Source of the DNA: G963665185 sp049723905
Lineage (GTDB): Bacteria; Desulfobacterota; Desulfovibrionia; Desulfovibrionales; Desulfovibrionaceae
NCBI RefSeq assembly: GCF_049723905.1
Contig: NZ_JBJKFD010000001.1
Location: 2,604,001 to 2,668,000 of the forward strand
Direction of reading: 5' to 3'
DNA length: 64,000 nucleotides
In this document: one piece after another, positions 15,995 through 24,391 of the stretch
Layout: each line of letters begins with the position of its first letter
How positions within the stretch are numbered: position 1 is the first letter of the stretch
Notes under the pieces: generated by a model
What the model saw: the letters and a program-made list of their open reading frames with translations, nothing else
What the model was told of the DNA's origin: nothing
Database searches by the model: none
Position numbers and translations under genes: made by a program

Positions 15995-16962
15995 GCGAGC
16001 CGTTCGTACAGGTCAAAAACCTGAAAAAATACTTTGAGACGCGCAAAGGCCCGCTGCACGCGGTGGACGACGTCTCCTTTGGCATAGAAAAAGGGGAAAC
16101 CCTGGGGCTTGTGGGCGAATCCGGCTGTGGCAAATCCACCACCGGCCGCGCCGCCATCCGGCTTCTGGAGCCTTCCGACGGCCAGGTCATCATTGGCGGG
16201 CAGGACATTCTGCGTCCCTCCCGCCGCGAGGTGAAGGCGCTGCGCTCCAAGATGCAGATGGTCTTTCAGGACCCGTATTCAAGCCTCAACCCGCGGCTGT
16301 GCGTGGCCGACCTTATTGCCGAACCGCTCGACGTGAAGGGGATAGGGTCCTCAGCCGAGCGCGCCAAACGCGTCCGGGAACTCTCGGACATCGTCGGGCT
16401 GAGCAAAAGCCTGGAAAACGCCTACCCGCACGAACTGGACGGCGGCAGACGCCAGCGCGTCGGCATTGCCCGGGCACTGGCCCTGAACCCCGAGTTCATC
16501 GTGCTGGACGAACCTGTATCGGCCCTGGACGTCTGCATCCAGGCGCAGGTGCTCAACCTGCTGGACAACCTGCAAAAGGAAATGGGGCTGACCTACCTGT
16601 TCATCTCCCACGACCTCTCGGTGGTCCACCACGTCTCGGACCGTATTGCGGTCATGTACCTGGGCCGCATTGTGGAACTGGCCGACTACAAGACCATTTT
16701 CACCAACCCGCTGCACGCCTATACCAAGGCGCTGCTTTCGGCCATCACCGTGCCGAACCCGAACCTGGTGCACAACCGCATCATTCTGGAAGGCGACGTG
16801 CCAAGCCCCATCAACCCGCCCGCCGGGTGCCGCTTCGCAGGCCGCTGCTACTTCAACAAAATAGACGCCTGCACCTGCGAAACACCGGGCCTTACGGAAG
16901 TGAGCCCGAACCATTTTGTGGCCTGCCACATCGTGGCCCGGGAAATGGCCGGGCAGGCCTAG
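15991..16962 (+). CDS. dppF: Peptide ABC transporter ATPase, DppF type
   Basis: 323 residues, overlapping dppD by 4 bases. Walker A GESGCGKST, Q-loop FQDPYSSLNP, Walker B VLDEPVSALDV and H-loop ISHDLS are present, with the C-terminal cysteine motif (AGCRFAGRC). The ABC signature is unusual: LDGGRRQR in place of the normal LSGGQRQR, i.e. Asp for the nucleotide-contacting Ser. Such substitution can make one of the two ATP sites degenerate in a heterodimer with DppD. Otherwise a normal family member. Confidence 0.93.
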   Translation: MSEPFVQVKNLKKYFETRKGPLHAVDDVSFGIEKGETLGLVGESGCGKSTTGRAAIRLLEPSDGQVIIGGQDILRPSRREVKALRSKMQMVFQDPYSSLNPRLCVADLIAEPLDVKGIGSSAERAKRVRELSDIVGLSKSLENAYPHELDGGRRQRVGIARALALNPEFIVLDEPVSALDVCIQAQVLNLLDNLQKEMGLTYLFISHDLSVVHHVSDRIAVMYLGRIVELADYKTIFTNPLHAYTKALLSAITVPNPNLVHNRIILEGDVPSPINPPAGCRFAGRCYFNKIDACTCETPGLTEVSPNHFVACHIVAREMAGQA

Positions 16963-17028
16963 CAGACCTCGCAGGCCTAGCAGGCTAGCAAAACAATACC
17001 GGACCGGCTGCATCCAAAGGAGCAAGAC

Positions 17029-18285
17029 ATGTCCGAATCACGAATTGACGTATTGGAACAGCGGTTTGTCCGCTACTGCAAGGTGGACACGCAAAGCGAT
17101 CCCGAATCTTCCACCGCCCCCAGCACCGCGTGCCAGCTCGACCTGTCCCGGATGCTCGTGGGCGAGTTGAAGGAGCTGGGCATCGAGGACGCGGAACTCA
17201 CGGACTACGGCGTGGTCTTCGGCACCCTCAAAGGCAACGTTCAAGACAAAAAAGTCCCGACCATCGCCTTTGTGGCCCATGTGGACACTGCCCCGTCCTT
17301 TTATGCCAAGGGCGTGGTCCCGCTGGTTCACCGCAATTGGGACGGCAACCCCATTGTTCTTCCCGACGACCCGGCCGTGGTCATCGATCCGGCCATGCAG
17401 CCGTACCTGAAGAGCAAAAAGGGCGACACCATTGTCACGGCAAGCGGCACCACCCTGCTGGGCGCTGACGACAAGGCGGGCATTGCCATCATCATGGGGC
17501 TCATCGACCACTTGAAGGCCCACCCTGAAATTCCCCGGGGCGACATCCGCATCTGCTTCACCCCGGACGAGGAAATAGGCCGCGGCGTAAGCGACGCCAT
17601 GGTCCGGGACCTCAAGGCCGACTTTGCCTACACCCTGGATGGGGAAAACCCCGGCGACCTCGTGGCCGAGACCTTTTCCGCCGACAGGGCCGTCATCAAC
17701 ATCAAGGGCGTCTCCATCCACACCTGCTGCGCCAAGGACCGCCTGGTCAACGCGCTCTATCTGGCAGCCAAGATCGTCCACCTGCTGCCCAAGGACCATC
17801 TCAGCCCCGAATCCACCGAGGGCCGCCAGGGCTTCATCTTCATGGAAGGCATCTCCGGCAACGCCGCCGAAGCCGACATGATCCTGAACCTGCGCGATTT
17901 CGAGATGGACGGGCTGAAGGCCCAGGCCGAGCTGCTGGAAACCATCTGCGCCACGGTCAATAGCACCGAGCCCAGAGCCCGCATCACCTGCACCGTGACA
18001 CCGCAGTACCGGAACATGCGCTACTGGCTGAAGGATGATCCGCGCCCCGTGGACCTGGCGAAAAAAGCCTATGCGGACGAGGGGATGCCCCCCAATATGC
18101 TCGCCTTCCGGGGCGGCACCGACGGGTCCATAATGACCGAAAAAGGCATCCCGACCCCCAACATCTTCTGCGGCATGCAGGCCCCGCACGGGCCCATGGA
18201 ATGGGTCAGCATCCAGGACATGGACAAGGCCCTGCTGATCTGCGCCCGCGTGGTTCGCTACTGGGCCGAAAGCGCCGAGGGCTGA
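17029..18285 (+). CDS. pepT: Peptidase T (tripeptide aminopeptidase)
   Basis: 418 residues with AAGGAG before the ATG. An M20 di-zinc aminopeptidase: His84 and Asp86 (AHVDTAPSF), Asp147 (LLGADDKAG), Glu181-Glu182 (PDEEIGRG), Asp204 (TLDGENPG) and His387 (APHGPMEW) are the metal and catalytic residues; GGTDGS is the PepT C-terminal motif. It releases the N-terminal residue of tripeptides in the cytoplasm. It is the last gene of the peptide transporter unit, so the module imports peptides and begins their digestion. The motif HTCCAKDR replaces the more usual HPGTAKG of enterobacterial PepT. Confidence 0.93.
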   Translation: MSESRIDVLEQRFVRYCKVDTQSDPESSTAPSTACQLDLSRMLVGELKELGIEDAELTDYGVVFGTLKGNVQDKKVPTIAFVAHVDTAPSFYAKGVVPLVHRNWDGNPIVLPDDPAVVIDPAMQPYLKSKKGDTIVTASGTTLLGADDKAGIAIIMGLIDHLKAHPEIPRGDIRICFTPDEEIGRGVSDAMVRDLKADFAYTLDGENPGDLVAETFSADRAVINIKGVSIHTCCAKDRLVNALYLAAKIVHLLPKDHLSPESTEGRQGFIFMEGISGNAAEADMILNLRDFEMDGLKAQAELLETICATVNSTEPRARITCTVTPQYRNMRYWLKDDPRPVDLAKKAYADEGMPPNMLAFRGGTDGSIMTEKGIPTPNIFCGMQAPHGPMEWVSIQDMDKALLICARVVRYWAESAEG

Positions 18286-18328
18286 TCGCGACTGACTGCG
18301 AAGTCCCGTTAGACACCATATTCCATAC

Positions 18329-18366
18329 AAAAGGCCTGGCAGGATTACCTGCCAGGCCTTTTGTTT
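18329..18366 (+). terminator. Terminator after pepT
   Basis: A perfect 15-bp stem (AAAAGGCCTGGCAGG, loop ATTA) is followed by TTTTGTTTTG. Before the IS3-family insertion it lay directly beside tRNA-Ala remnant B, the same terminator-plus-fragment layout seen at remnants A, D and F. Confidence 0.9.
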
Positions 18367-18413
18367 TGCCCTGTCCCGTCCTGAAATAGGTTGACACCCA
18401 AAGGACCTATTTT

Positions 18414-18812
18414 ATGGATGCTCAAGAAAAACAGCGAGTAAAGCGAACTCAGCGTGACTACACGATGGCCTTTAAATTGTCCGTCGTGGCCCAGGTTGAA
18501 AAAGGCGAGATGACGTACAAGCAGGCTCAGGCTCTTTATGGTATTCAAGGGCGAAGCACTGTGCTGAAGTGGCTCAGAAAACACGGCACCCTTGATTGGA
18601 GCAGGCCCATGGTACATTCCCGCAAAGCCCCAAAAGCCAAAGAAACACCGGCCCAGAAGATCAAGCGGCTGGAGAAAGAGCTTGAGGAAGAAAAGATCAA
18701 GACCATGCTTCTCAATAAAATGATTGAGATTTCCGACCGCGAGCTTGGGACTTCAATAAGAAAAAAACTTACCCCCGAGCTGCACGAAGTCTTCAGAAAG
18801 AAAGACAAATAA
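18414..18812 (+). CDS. IS3-family transposase OrfA
   Basis: 132 residues. N-terminal helix-turn-helix (YTMAFKLSVVAQVEKGEMTY, AQALYGI, TVLKWLRKHG) that binds the IS ends, followed by a leucine-zipper-like coiled coil (IKRLEKELEEEKIKTMLLNKM). OrfA alone is regulatory; a -1 frameshift near its end (AGAAAGAAAG region, 18795-18804) would fuse it to OrfB. Confidence 0.9.
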   Translation: MDAQEKQRVKRTQRDYTMAFKLSVVAQVEKGEMTYKQAQALYGIQGRSTVLKWLRKHGTLDWSRPMVHSRKAPKAKETPAQKIKRLEKELEEEKIKTMLLNKMIEISDRELGTSIRKKLTPELHEVFRKKDK

Positions 18813-18814
18813 GC

Positions 18815-19645
18815 TTGTCTGCTTGTTGCAGGCAGCTCGGGGTTAGTCGGCAGTCCGTGTATCAGGCTGAAAAACGCCATGATGCACGAGAAGCCATGTC
18901 TCAGGAGGCAAAAAACATGGTCCTGAACGTGCGGGCCAGGATGCCCCGCCTTGGAACCAGAAAGCTGTACTACCTGTTAAAGGACGCATTTTCTGCAAAG
19001 GGAATCAAGCTCGGACGTGATGGATTGTTTTCGCTGCTGCGGCGAGAGCACATGCTCATCAAGCGAAGAAAGAACTACACAAAGACAACCAACTCGAAAC
19101 ATTGGCTAAAAAAACATCCCAATCTGTTGGAAGATGTTCAGCCCAAATGTCCTGAGCAGGTGTTCGTAAGCGATATAACCTACGTAAAGACACGCGAGCA
19201 AACGTGTTACCTTTCGCTGGTTACAGATGCATTCAGCCGGAAGATAATGGGATACAACGTGAGTCGGGATCTCGGAGCGGAAAGCACAACCAAAGCACTG
19301 GACGCGGCAGTCAAAAATAAGCGAAGGAAGGTGAATACGATTCACCACTCAGATCGAGGGCTCCAATACGCTTCTTCGGTTTACCAGAAAAAGCTCCAAC
19401 AATCCGGAATGGTTCCGTCCATGACAGATGGTTATGACTGCTATCAAAATGCCCTGGCGGAACGGATGAATGGTATTCTGAAGCAAGAGTTTATGTTTGC
19501 CAAATGCAACGACTTTGCGGAACTCAATACTCTGGTGAGGGAATCCGTTGAGATATACAACTCACAACGGCCACATCTCAGCCTGGGAATGAGAACGCCA
19601 AACGATGTACACGAATCAGGCTGTGGGGCTAGCCCCACAGCCTGA
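18815..19645 (+). CDS. IS3-family transposase OrfB (integrase catalytic subunit)
   Basis: 276 residues if started at the TTG at 18815, though normally made as an OrfAB fusion since the frame is open further upstream. The rve DDE core is complete: Asp in VSDITYVK, Asp in HHSDRGLQYAS and Glu in NALAERMNGILKQE. The last codons lie in a perfect 30-bp palindrome (19616-19645) that may form a terminator hairpin. No disruption seen, so the element may be active. Confidence 0.92.
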   Translation: MSACCRQLGVSRQSVYQAEKRHDAREAMSQEAKNMVLNVRARMPRLGTRKLYYLLKDAFSAKGIKLGRDGLFSLLRREHMLIKRRKNYTKTTNSKHWLKKHPNLLEDVQPKCPEQVFVSDITYVKTREQTCYLSLVTDAFSRKIMGYNVSRDLGAESTTKALDAAVKNKRRKVNTIHHSDRGLQYASSVYQKKLQQSGMVPSMTDGYDCYQNALAERMNGILKQEFMFAKCNDFAELNTLVRESVEIYNSQRPHLSLGMRTPNDVHESGCGASPTA

Positions 19646-19690
19646 GTGAAACCTTCAAAAAACGTCAACCTAAGTTAGGACGCCTCACCC

Positions 19691-19736
19691 GGTGGAAGGC
19701 AAGAAATTTGAATCCACGGTTTGTTGAATGCCGTGC
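19691..19736 (-). repeat. tRNA-Ala 3' fragment B (most diverged attachment remnant)
   Basis: Aligns with the other five fragments through GGTGGA, the T arm (GAATCCACGG) and TTGAATGCCGTGC at the anticodon side, but with many mismatches. Same orientation as the others. It directly follows the right end of the IS3-family element. Confidence 0.6.
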
Positions 19737-19756
19737 CCCCCGATAAAATCCAGCTC

Positions 19757-20332
19757 TTACAGACTCGAATCAACGATATTCACAATAAATTCGGTAAGCT
19801 CTTCCGTGCTCGACGGCAGCGAACCGGCAACAAGACCATATCCTTCAACAAAAGGAAGCATAAGGCTCACCACTCTGGAAACGCAGTCCGGGCTTTTGGC
19901 GAAAGGAGCAAGCACCTGCGCGAGCTCAACAGTATATTCCCGATAGTAGTCGTCCATATGGCCGGCGATTGTCTTGTTTCTGGCGGCAATTCCCCACAGC
20001 TCGCGGAAGACCTTTCCGATCTCCGAATCGGCATAGGCCATGCCGTAGCGCACCAGAAACTCTATTGTCTCGCGCCTTCCCTCCGGACAACGCTCGGCAA
20101 ATGCCGTGTTGTAATGCAAAGCGCAGCGGTCGAAGTACTCGTCCACCACCCCGGCCAGCAGCTCATCCTTGTTTTTGAAATAGTATTGCAGGTTTCCCAA
20201 AGACATCCCGGCCTTTGCCGCCACCTTCCGCATGGACATCCCCTGCTCCCCATGATCCCGAAGGACCTCAAGAGCGTGATCAATGAGAAGCGAAATTTTG
20301 GGGTTGTGTTTGTTATCCGCATTGCAAGGCAC
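19757..20332 (-). CDS. TetR-family repressor of the adjacent flavoprotein gene
   Basis: 191 residues, GTG start with AAAGGAG 6 bases upstream. N-terminal TetR DNA-binding domain (ISLLIDHALEVLRDHG, then MSMRKVAAKAGMSLGNLQYYFKNKDELL) and an all-helical ligand domain. It is divergent from the iron-sulfur flavoprotein gene, and the shared 196-bp region holds three GGTC-N4-GACC palindromes, one between the -35 and -10 boxes of the flavoprotein promoter. The effector is unknown, but redox-active or electrophilic compounds are typical for such pairs. Confidence 0.9.
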   Translation of the reverse strand: MPCNADNKHNPKISLLIDHALEVLRDHGEQGMSMRKVAAKAGMSLGNLQYYFKNKDELLAGVVDEYFDRCALHYNTAFAERCPEGRRETIEFLVRYGMAYADSEIGKVFRELWGIAARNKTIAGHMDDYYREYTVELAQVLAPFAKSPDCVSRVVSLMLPFVEGYGLVAGSLPSSTEELTEFIVNIVDSSL

Positions 20333-20370
20333 GGCCGTCTCCTTTGGTTAGCGCCATTCTTCCTTTATTT

Positions 20371-20386
20371 GGGTCAGTTGACCTAG
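20371..20386. promoter_or_regulatory. TetR operator O1
   Basis: GGTC-AGTT-GACC with a flanking TA on one side, about 40 bases upstream of the tetR start. It fits the half-sites and spacing of the two stronger palindromes and probably mediates autorepression. Confidence 0.65.
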
Positions 20387-20432
20387 CATGTCAAGGCGTT
20401 CAGCAGCATAAAAAAAACCTTTCTGCGCCGAG

Positions 20433-20461
20433 TTGACATTATAGGTCGCGCGACCTAATTA
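20433..20461 (+). promoter_or_regulatory. Flavoprotein promoter with internal TetR operator O2
   Basis: TTGACA (20433-20438), 17-base spacer, TAATTA (20456-20461) is a sigma-70-type promoter. The spacer contains the perfect palindrome TAGGTCGCGCGACCTA (20442-20457), so a bound repressor would block RNA polymerase directly. Confidence 0.75.
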
Positions 20462-20476
20462 TTGCGCTGAAGCAAA

Positions 20477-20494
20477 TTAGGTCGATCGACCTAA
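20477..20494. promoter_or_regulatory. TetR operator O3
   Basis: Perfect 18-bp palindrome TTAGGTCGATCGACCTAA just downstream of the -10 box. Its centre lies 36 bp from that of O2, between three and four helical turns. Confidence 0.8.
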
Positions 20495-20528
20495 AATACA
20501 AACAAGCCATTCAACCAAAAGGAAAACT

Positions 20529-21101
20529 ATGAAAGTCGTCACCATTTTGGGCAGCCCCAGAAAGAACGGGACCAGCGCCCGCATTGCCAAGGCATTTACC
20601 GAAAAGATGCAGGAAAACGGGGCCGAGGTGGAAAATTTTTACCTGAACGCCCTTTCCTACAAAGGCTGCCAGGCCTGTGAACGGTGTCACACAAAACTGG
20701 ATCATTGCGTGCTGGAAGACGAACTGACACCTGCCCTGGATGCCATGCGCACGGCGGATGTTACCGTGTTTTCAAGCCCCATCTATTTTGGCGATGTTTC
20801 CGGCCAGTTCAAGCAATTCTTCGACAGAACATGGTCGCATGTGCATGTGGATTATACTTCGGACTCCCCTTTCACTTCCCGCATTCCCAAGGGAAAAACC
20901 GCTCTTTTCATTCTCAGCCAGGGAGATGTGGAGGGAAAACACGCGGAAATTGCCGAACGCTACCAGAGCATTCTTGGTCTCTACGGATACGACCTGAAGA
21001 TCATTCGGGCCACTGGGCTTATGAGCGGCCGCCCCGATGAGGATGTTTCTTCGTTCCAGGCCGAAGCCATCAAGATCGCAGAAGGTCTTATGGGGGCATA
21101 G
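20529..21101 (+). CDS. Iron-sulfur flavoprotein (NADPH-dependent FMN reductase family)
   Basis: 190 residues. Flavodoxin-like fold: ILGSPRKNGTSARIAKAF is the FMN phosphate loop, and SSPIYFGDVSGQFKQFFDR is the second flavin-binding segment. A compact cysteine motif (CQACERC plus a Cys six residues on: CX2CX2CX6C at about residues 47-60) is the [4Fe-4S] site of archaeal/anaerobe iron-sulfur flavoproteins. These proteins are thought to reduce oxygen, peroxide or organic electrophiles in anaerobes. Expression should be TetR-controlled from the promoter at 20433. Confidence 0.9.
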   Translation: MKVVTILGSPRKNGTSARIAKAFTEKMQENGAEVENFYLNALSYKGCQACERCHTKLDHCVLEDELTPALDAMRTADVTVFSSPIYFGDVSGQFKQFFDRTWSHVHVDYTSDSPFTSRIPKGKTALFILSQGDVEGKHAEIAERYQSILGLYGYDLKIIRATGLMSGRPDEDVSSFQAEAIKIAEGLMGA

Positions 21102-21201
21102 TCCAGCCAGCGTCTTACCTCGTCTGGCAGCTTCTGGCCGCTTTGGCCTTGCGATTGCCTCGGATTTACAGGAGTCTGTTGTATTGTGTTCATTTTGCGG
21201 C

Positions 21202-21226
21202 GCATGGCGGGCCATGCCCGCCATGC
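21202..21226. terminator. Hairpin between flavoprotein and GFA genes
   Basis: Perfect 11-bp inverted repeat (GCATGGCGGGC, loop CAT). There is no T run, so it could be a weak terminator or a protein-binding site. Confidence 0.45.
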
Positions 21227-21350
21227 TACGTGTCGCGTGGACAGATCCATGATAAGGCTTTGTGAGCGGACACGGAGCGCCATGGCGGTTTTCACTTTGA
21301 TAAGGTGGGCAACATCGGTAAGATACCCCCTCGACGTATGGAGGTGTGGC

Positions 21351-21752
21351 GTGAAATATGCTGGATCGTGCCTTTGCGGCAAGGTAACCTTCGAGGTTGA
21401 AGGCGAATTCGAGAACTTTTATCTTTGCCACTGCGAGCGGTGCCGCAAGGATACCGGGTCTGCCCACGCAGCCAACATGTTCTCGTCCACGGCAATCCTG
21501 CGCTGGCTGTCGGGCCAGGACATGGTGAAGACCTTCAACTTCAACGAAACCGGCCACATAAAGAGCTTTTGCAGCCAGTGTGGCTCGGCCCTGCCGAACA
21601 TCCAGATGGAAGGCAAGCTGCTGGTGGTGCCAGCGGGCAGCCTCGACTGCGACACGCCAATTGGGCCCGATGCCCACATCTTTGTTTCACGCAAGGCCAA
21701 TTGGGACAAGGACTTGGAGAAGCTCCCCACGTTCAAGGAGCTGCCGGAGTAA
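21351..21752 (+). CDS. GFA-family (CENP-V/formaldehyde-activating-like) zinc protein
   Basis: 133 residues from the GTG at 21351, selected because GGAGG lies 6 bases upstream. The zinc ligands of the GFA/CENP-V fold are visible: GSCLCGKVTFEVEG, CHCERCRKDTGS and SFCSQCGSALP. Family members include glutathione-dependent formaldehyde-activating enzyme, but many are of unknown activity. Its strand and position suggest a module with the flavoprotein, possibly electrophile detoxification. Confidence 0.88.
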   Translation: MKYAGSCLCGKVTFEVEGEFENFYLCHCERCRKDTGSAHAANMFSSTAILRWLSGQDMVKTFNFNETGHIKSFCSQCGSALPNIQMEGKLLVVPAGSLDCDTPIGPDAHIFVSRKANWDKDLEKLPTFKELPE

Positions 21753-21992
21753 GAATTTCCCGAAGAGTCTTCCGCACAAGCAGCAATTCTGAAAGGAAAT
21801 CCCTGGCGTCGGAAATCCTAAAGCTGCAAACGACGGAATCCATGGCCCATTGAATGCCACAGGCCAATCCTGGCAAATTCCCACCACGATCATGCCTTGC
21901 TGGCTGTCCCAAGAAACTTGCCCCACCAGATCGTAATCGTATCCAGCGGCATGTGCCGACCTAGCGCACCACTCTGTATTTATTCACAAGAT

Positions 21993-23798
21993 CTATTCTG
22001 CGAGACAAATTCTATCCCGGCCGGTATTTTTGGCAGCATAGAGTGCTTTATCAGCACAAGACACAAGTGATTCGGATGAAAGTTCCACTGTGGGAACCAT
22101 TGATGCGACACCGTATGACATGGTGACCACGTTGGAAACCATTGACTTTGCATGTTTCATGGCTGCTTTGGACAACGCAGTTTTTATTGCTGTTGCCACA
22201 TGCATTGCACCTTCCACATCGGTGTCCGGTAGCAATAGAAGAAATTCTTCCCCGCCGTAGCGAGCAGCCAGGTCCAAAGGCCGTTGCAGATTCGACTGAA
22301 TAACCTTGGCAACAAGCATGAGGCATTCGTCGCCTTGCTGATGTCCATAATAATCATTAAAAGCCTTGAAATAATCAATGTCGCACATAATGACGGATAT
22401 TGGTTTATTATCGCGTTTCATTTTTTGCAATGCATTGTGCAGACATTCATCTAAAAAACGTCGATTTGCCAAACCAGTCAATCCATCGTGCCTTGCCAGA
22501 CGATCAAGTTCAATGTTTGCCCGTCGAAGTTCAGCGGTTTGTACTGCAACTTCAGCTTCCAACCGCTCCTTGTTTTCCCTTTCTGCAGAGAGCAACTGTT
22601 GCTGATATACTAAATTCTGTCTTTGCAGTAATTTCAGGCGATGCCCCAGAGCAAGCGAGAAAATTGTCAATTCTGCCATCGAGCCAAGCAGGTAGGCATT
22701 CCGTGTAATGGCGTTGTATGGAATGATTCCCAGGAAAAGGAGCGAAAGCAGGACAATTCCCCCAAAATACAAACTCATACTCAAAACATAGTATTGAGCC
22801 AGATCAATACGCTTGAACCATGCGTATATCCCTACAAAAAGCAAAAAAAGATACGATGGTAAAGCAACAACTGTCAGAATAGGATAATATGAAATATTAA
22901 TTGCACTTGCGATTCCGACAATGAACGCCATGGTGGTTATAGCCACCAGCATTTTGTCAATTTTCGGTATATTCTTTTTTGTTTGAAGCAGCTCTCTGCT
23001 AAATAAGACAATAAAAACCAACACAAGGCTTATCGCTGCAGTAAGTCGATAATGCCAAATCGGACTAATTCCAGTATAAAGATCGATACCCATATGAATA
23101 GAAACAAAAACAGCAAAAAATACACCGTGCAATATATAGTACGCGTATACTTTTCCTCTTAGCAAGAGAAACAAAAACATGTTATATAATATAATTGCCA
23201 ATAAAAAGCCGAAATAGATAAAGGTCCATGCCGTTGCTATTTGGCTACGCTCTATAAAAGTAGAAACCGAGTCAACATAACACCCGGCTATCAACATGCC
23301 ATATTCAGAATGCAGTCTGATGTAGATGGTAGCAGACTGACCAGGATCGAGTTTAACCAGAAAAATAGGATTTTGATTGTAAACGGATCGGCTTTTCAGG
23401 GGGACGCGGAGTCCGGCAGACTCCCTATATGCTACTCCTTCAGACCGGAAAAACAAGTCGACCTCATCATAGTAAGGCTCATCCAGGCTCACGATACGAG
23501 TAATTTTTGTTTGTGATTGATTGTTAAGGGTAAAACACAGCCAATAATTAACAGATTTATATTTTGTGTAGACCCGAGATGACGTCAATACGCCTTCAAC
23601 TTTCCCTGATGCAATATCTTCAACATCCAATTGATTTGTATCATCCGTGACAAAGTAGACCTTGAAAGAGTCAAATGCTTTGTTTTCTTCAGCTACATCA
23701 TAGCTCGGAAGAGCACTCCCTTGAGAAAAGCCTAAAGTTGGCACCAATATTCCAATAAGAAGAACAGAAAGACATAAAAAGATATATTTAATACGCAT
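21993..23798 (-). CDS. 7TM sensor diguanylate cyclase
   Basis: 601 residues. Signal peptide/anchor (residues 1-25), a periplasmic 7TMR-DISM-type sensing domain (about 35-185), seven membrane spans (about 190-390), a short coiled coil (QQQLLSAERENKERLEAEV) and a C-terminal GGDEF domain (about 430-601). The active site GGEEF is intact at 515-519 and the product-inhibition site RPLD is five residues upstream, so it should make c-di-GMP in response to an external ligand. It is convergent with the GFA gene and AT-richer than the neighbouring modules. Confidence 0.93.
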   Translation of the reverse strand: MRIKYIFLCLSVLLIGILVPTLGFSQGSALPSYDVAEENKAFDSFKVYFVTDDTNQLDVEDIASGKVEGVLTSSRVYTKYKSVNYWLCFTLNNQSQTKITRIVSLDEPYYDEVDLFFRSEGVAYRESAGLRVPLKSRSVYNQNPIFLVKLDPGQSATIYIRLHSEYGMLIAGCYVDSVSTFIERSQIATAWTFIYFGFLLAIILYNMFLFLLLRGKVYAYYILHGVFFAVFVSIHMGIDLYTGISPIWHYRLTAAISLVLVFIVLFSRELLQTKKNIPKIDKMLVAITTMAFIVGIASAINISYYPILTVVALPSYLFLLFVGIYAWFKRIDLAQYYVLSMSLYFGGIVLLSLLFLGIIPYNAITRNAYLLGSMAELTIFSLALGHRLKLLQRQNLVYQQQLLSAERENKERLEAEVAVQTAELRRANIELDRLARHDGLTGLANRRFLDECLHNALQKMKRDNKPISVIMCDIDYFKAFNDYYGHQQGDECLMLVAKVIQSNLQRPLDLAARYGGEEFLLLLPDTDVEGAMHVATAIKTALSKAAMKHAKSMVSNVVTMSYGVASMVPTVELSSESLVSCADKALYAAKNTGRDRICLAE

Positions 23799-24150
23799 AT
23801 TCTTACGTTAGTATTAACAGCCTGAAAAAAAATGTTTGGCATTTTCCACGCTGCCATTAAATTTGAATCCATATTTCCAAATGAAATATCTGTCGGTCAC
23901 TTTAACGCCATTCGCCTTCCCTGACCAATAGATATATCCCATCACGAATGGTCAAAAGTGAGCCGAATAAGACAACGAGATAACTTTTGTGCATGTGTCT
24001 TCATTGGCTCAGCACTCAAGACAAGAGGCTTGGTTGGCTCATTGGAGCTGAAGGAAGTCGAGTGTGGAAAGCAATCACGAAGCCCAAAGCATGGGCGTTG
24101 ATTATTTTAAGAAAGAACTGAGTACCTCAGCCGAGGAGTAGGAAAATTTG

Positions 24151-24195
24151 GGGTGAAGCTGAGGAGAATTGCACTCCCGGCCTCTTGAATGCCAT
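24151..24195 (-). repeat. tRNA-Ala 3' fragment C (attachment-site remnant)
   Basis: GGTGAAGCTGAGGAGAATTG then a decayed T arm and CCTCTTGAATGCCATG. It shares the GAGGAGAATTG variant with fragment E rather than the GGAGGGAATCG form of A, D and F, so two tRNA-Ala alleles or sources may be represented. Confidence 0.75.
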
Positions 24196-24281
24196 GTGGC
24201 GAATGTTCAACCTATTTGATTCTATAATTTTTTTTCCACACTTGTAAACACTCTTATCAGAATCCTGGAGCAATCTGGCAA

Positions 24282-24326
24282 AATCCCGGTGAACCTTGTG
24301 GCGCCGGTGGCCCAAGGTTCACCGGG
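24282..24326 (-). terminator. Terminator of the MFS transporter gene
   Basis: A perfect 14-bp stem (CCCGGTGAACCTTG with CAAGGTTCACCGGG, 14-base loop) followed on the minus strand by ATTTTG. Confidence 0.75.
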
Positions 24327-24391
24327 CGGGCATGCCTCTCAAAGAGATCCTGAAAACAATCTCCATCCCCCCCCAGCGCATTCTGGAAGCG

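Larger units (their letters stand above)
18372..19687 (+). mobile_element. IS3-family insertion sequence, apparently complete
   Basis: Bounded by imperfect inverted repeats of about 24 bp (left end contains GTCCTGAAATAGGTTGAC; right end reversed contains GTCCTAACTTAGGTTGAC) and flanked by a 3-bp direct repeat CCC (18369-18371 and 19688-19690). It carries orfA and orfB in the usual -1 arrangement. It landed exactly between the pepT terminator and tRNA-Ala remnant B. Confidence 0.85.
23799..24391. other. Gene-free stretch containing tRNA-Ala remnant C
   Basis: 593 bases with no supported gene. It contains the upstream region of the diguanylate cyclase, remnant C (24151-24195) and the terminator of the MFS gene (24285-24326). 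Confidence 0.6.

Noticed and set aside
17038..18330. Minus-strand open frame of 430 codons opposite pepT
   Set aside because: Composition of a GC shadow and no recognisable domain; pepT is complete on the plus strand.
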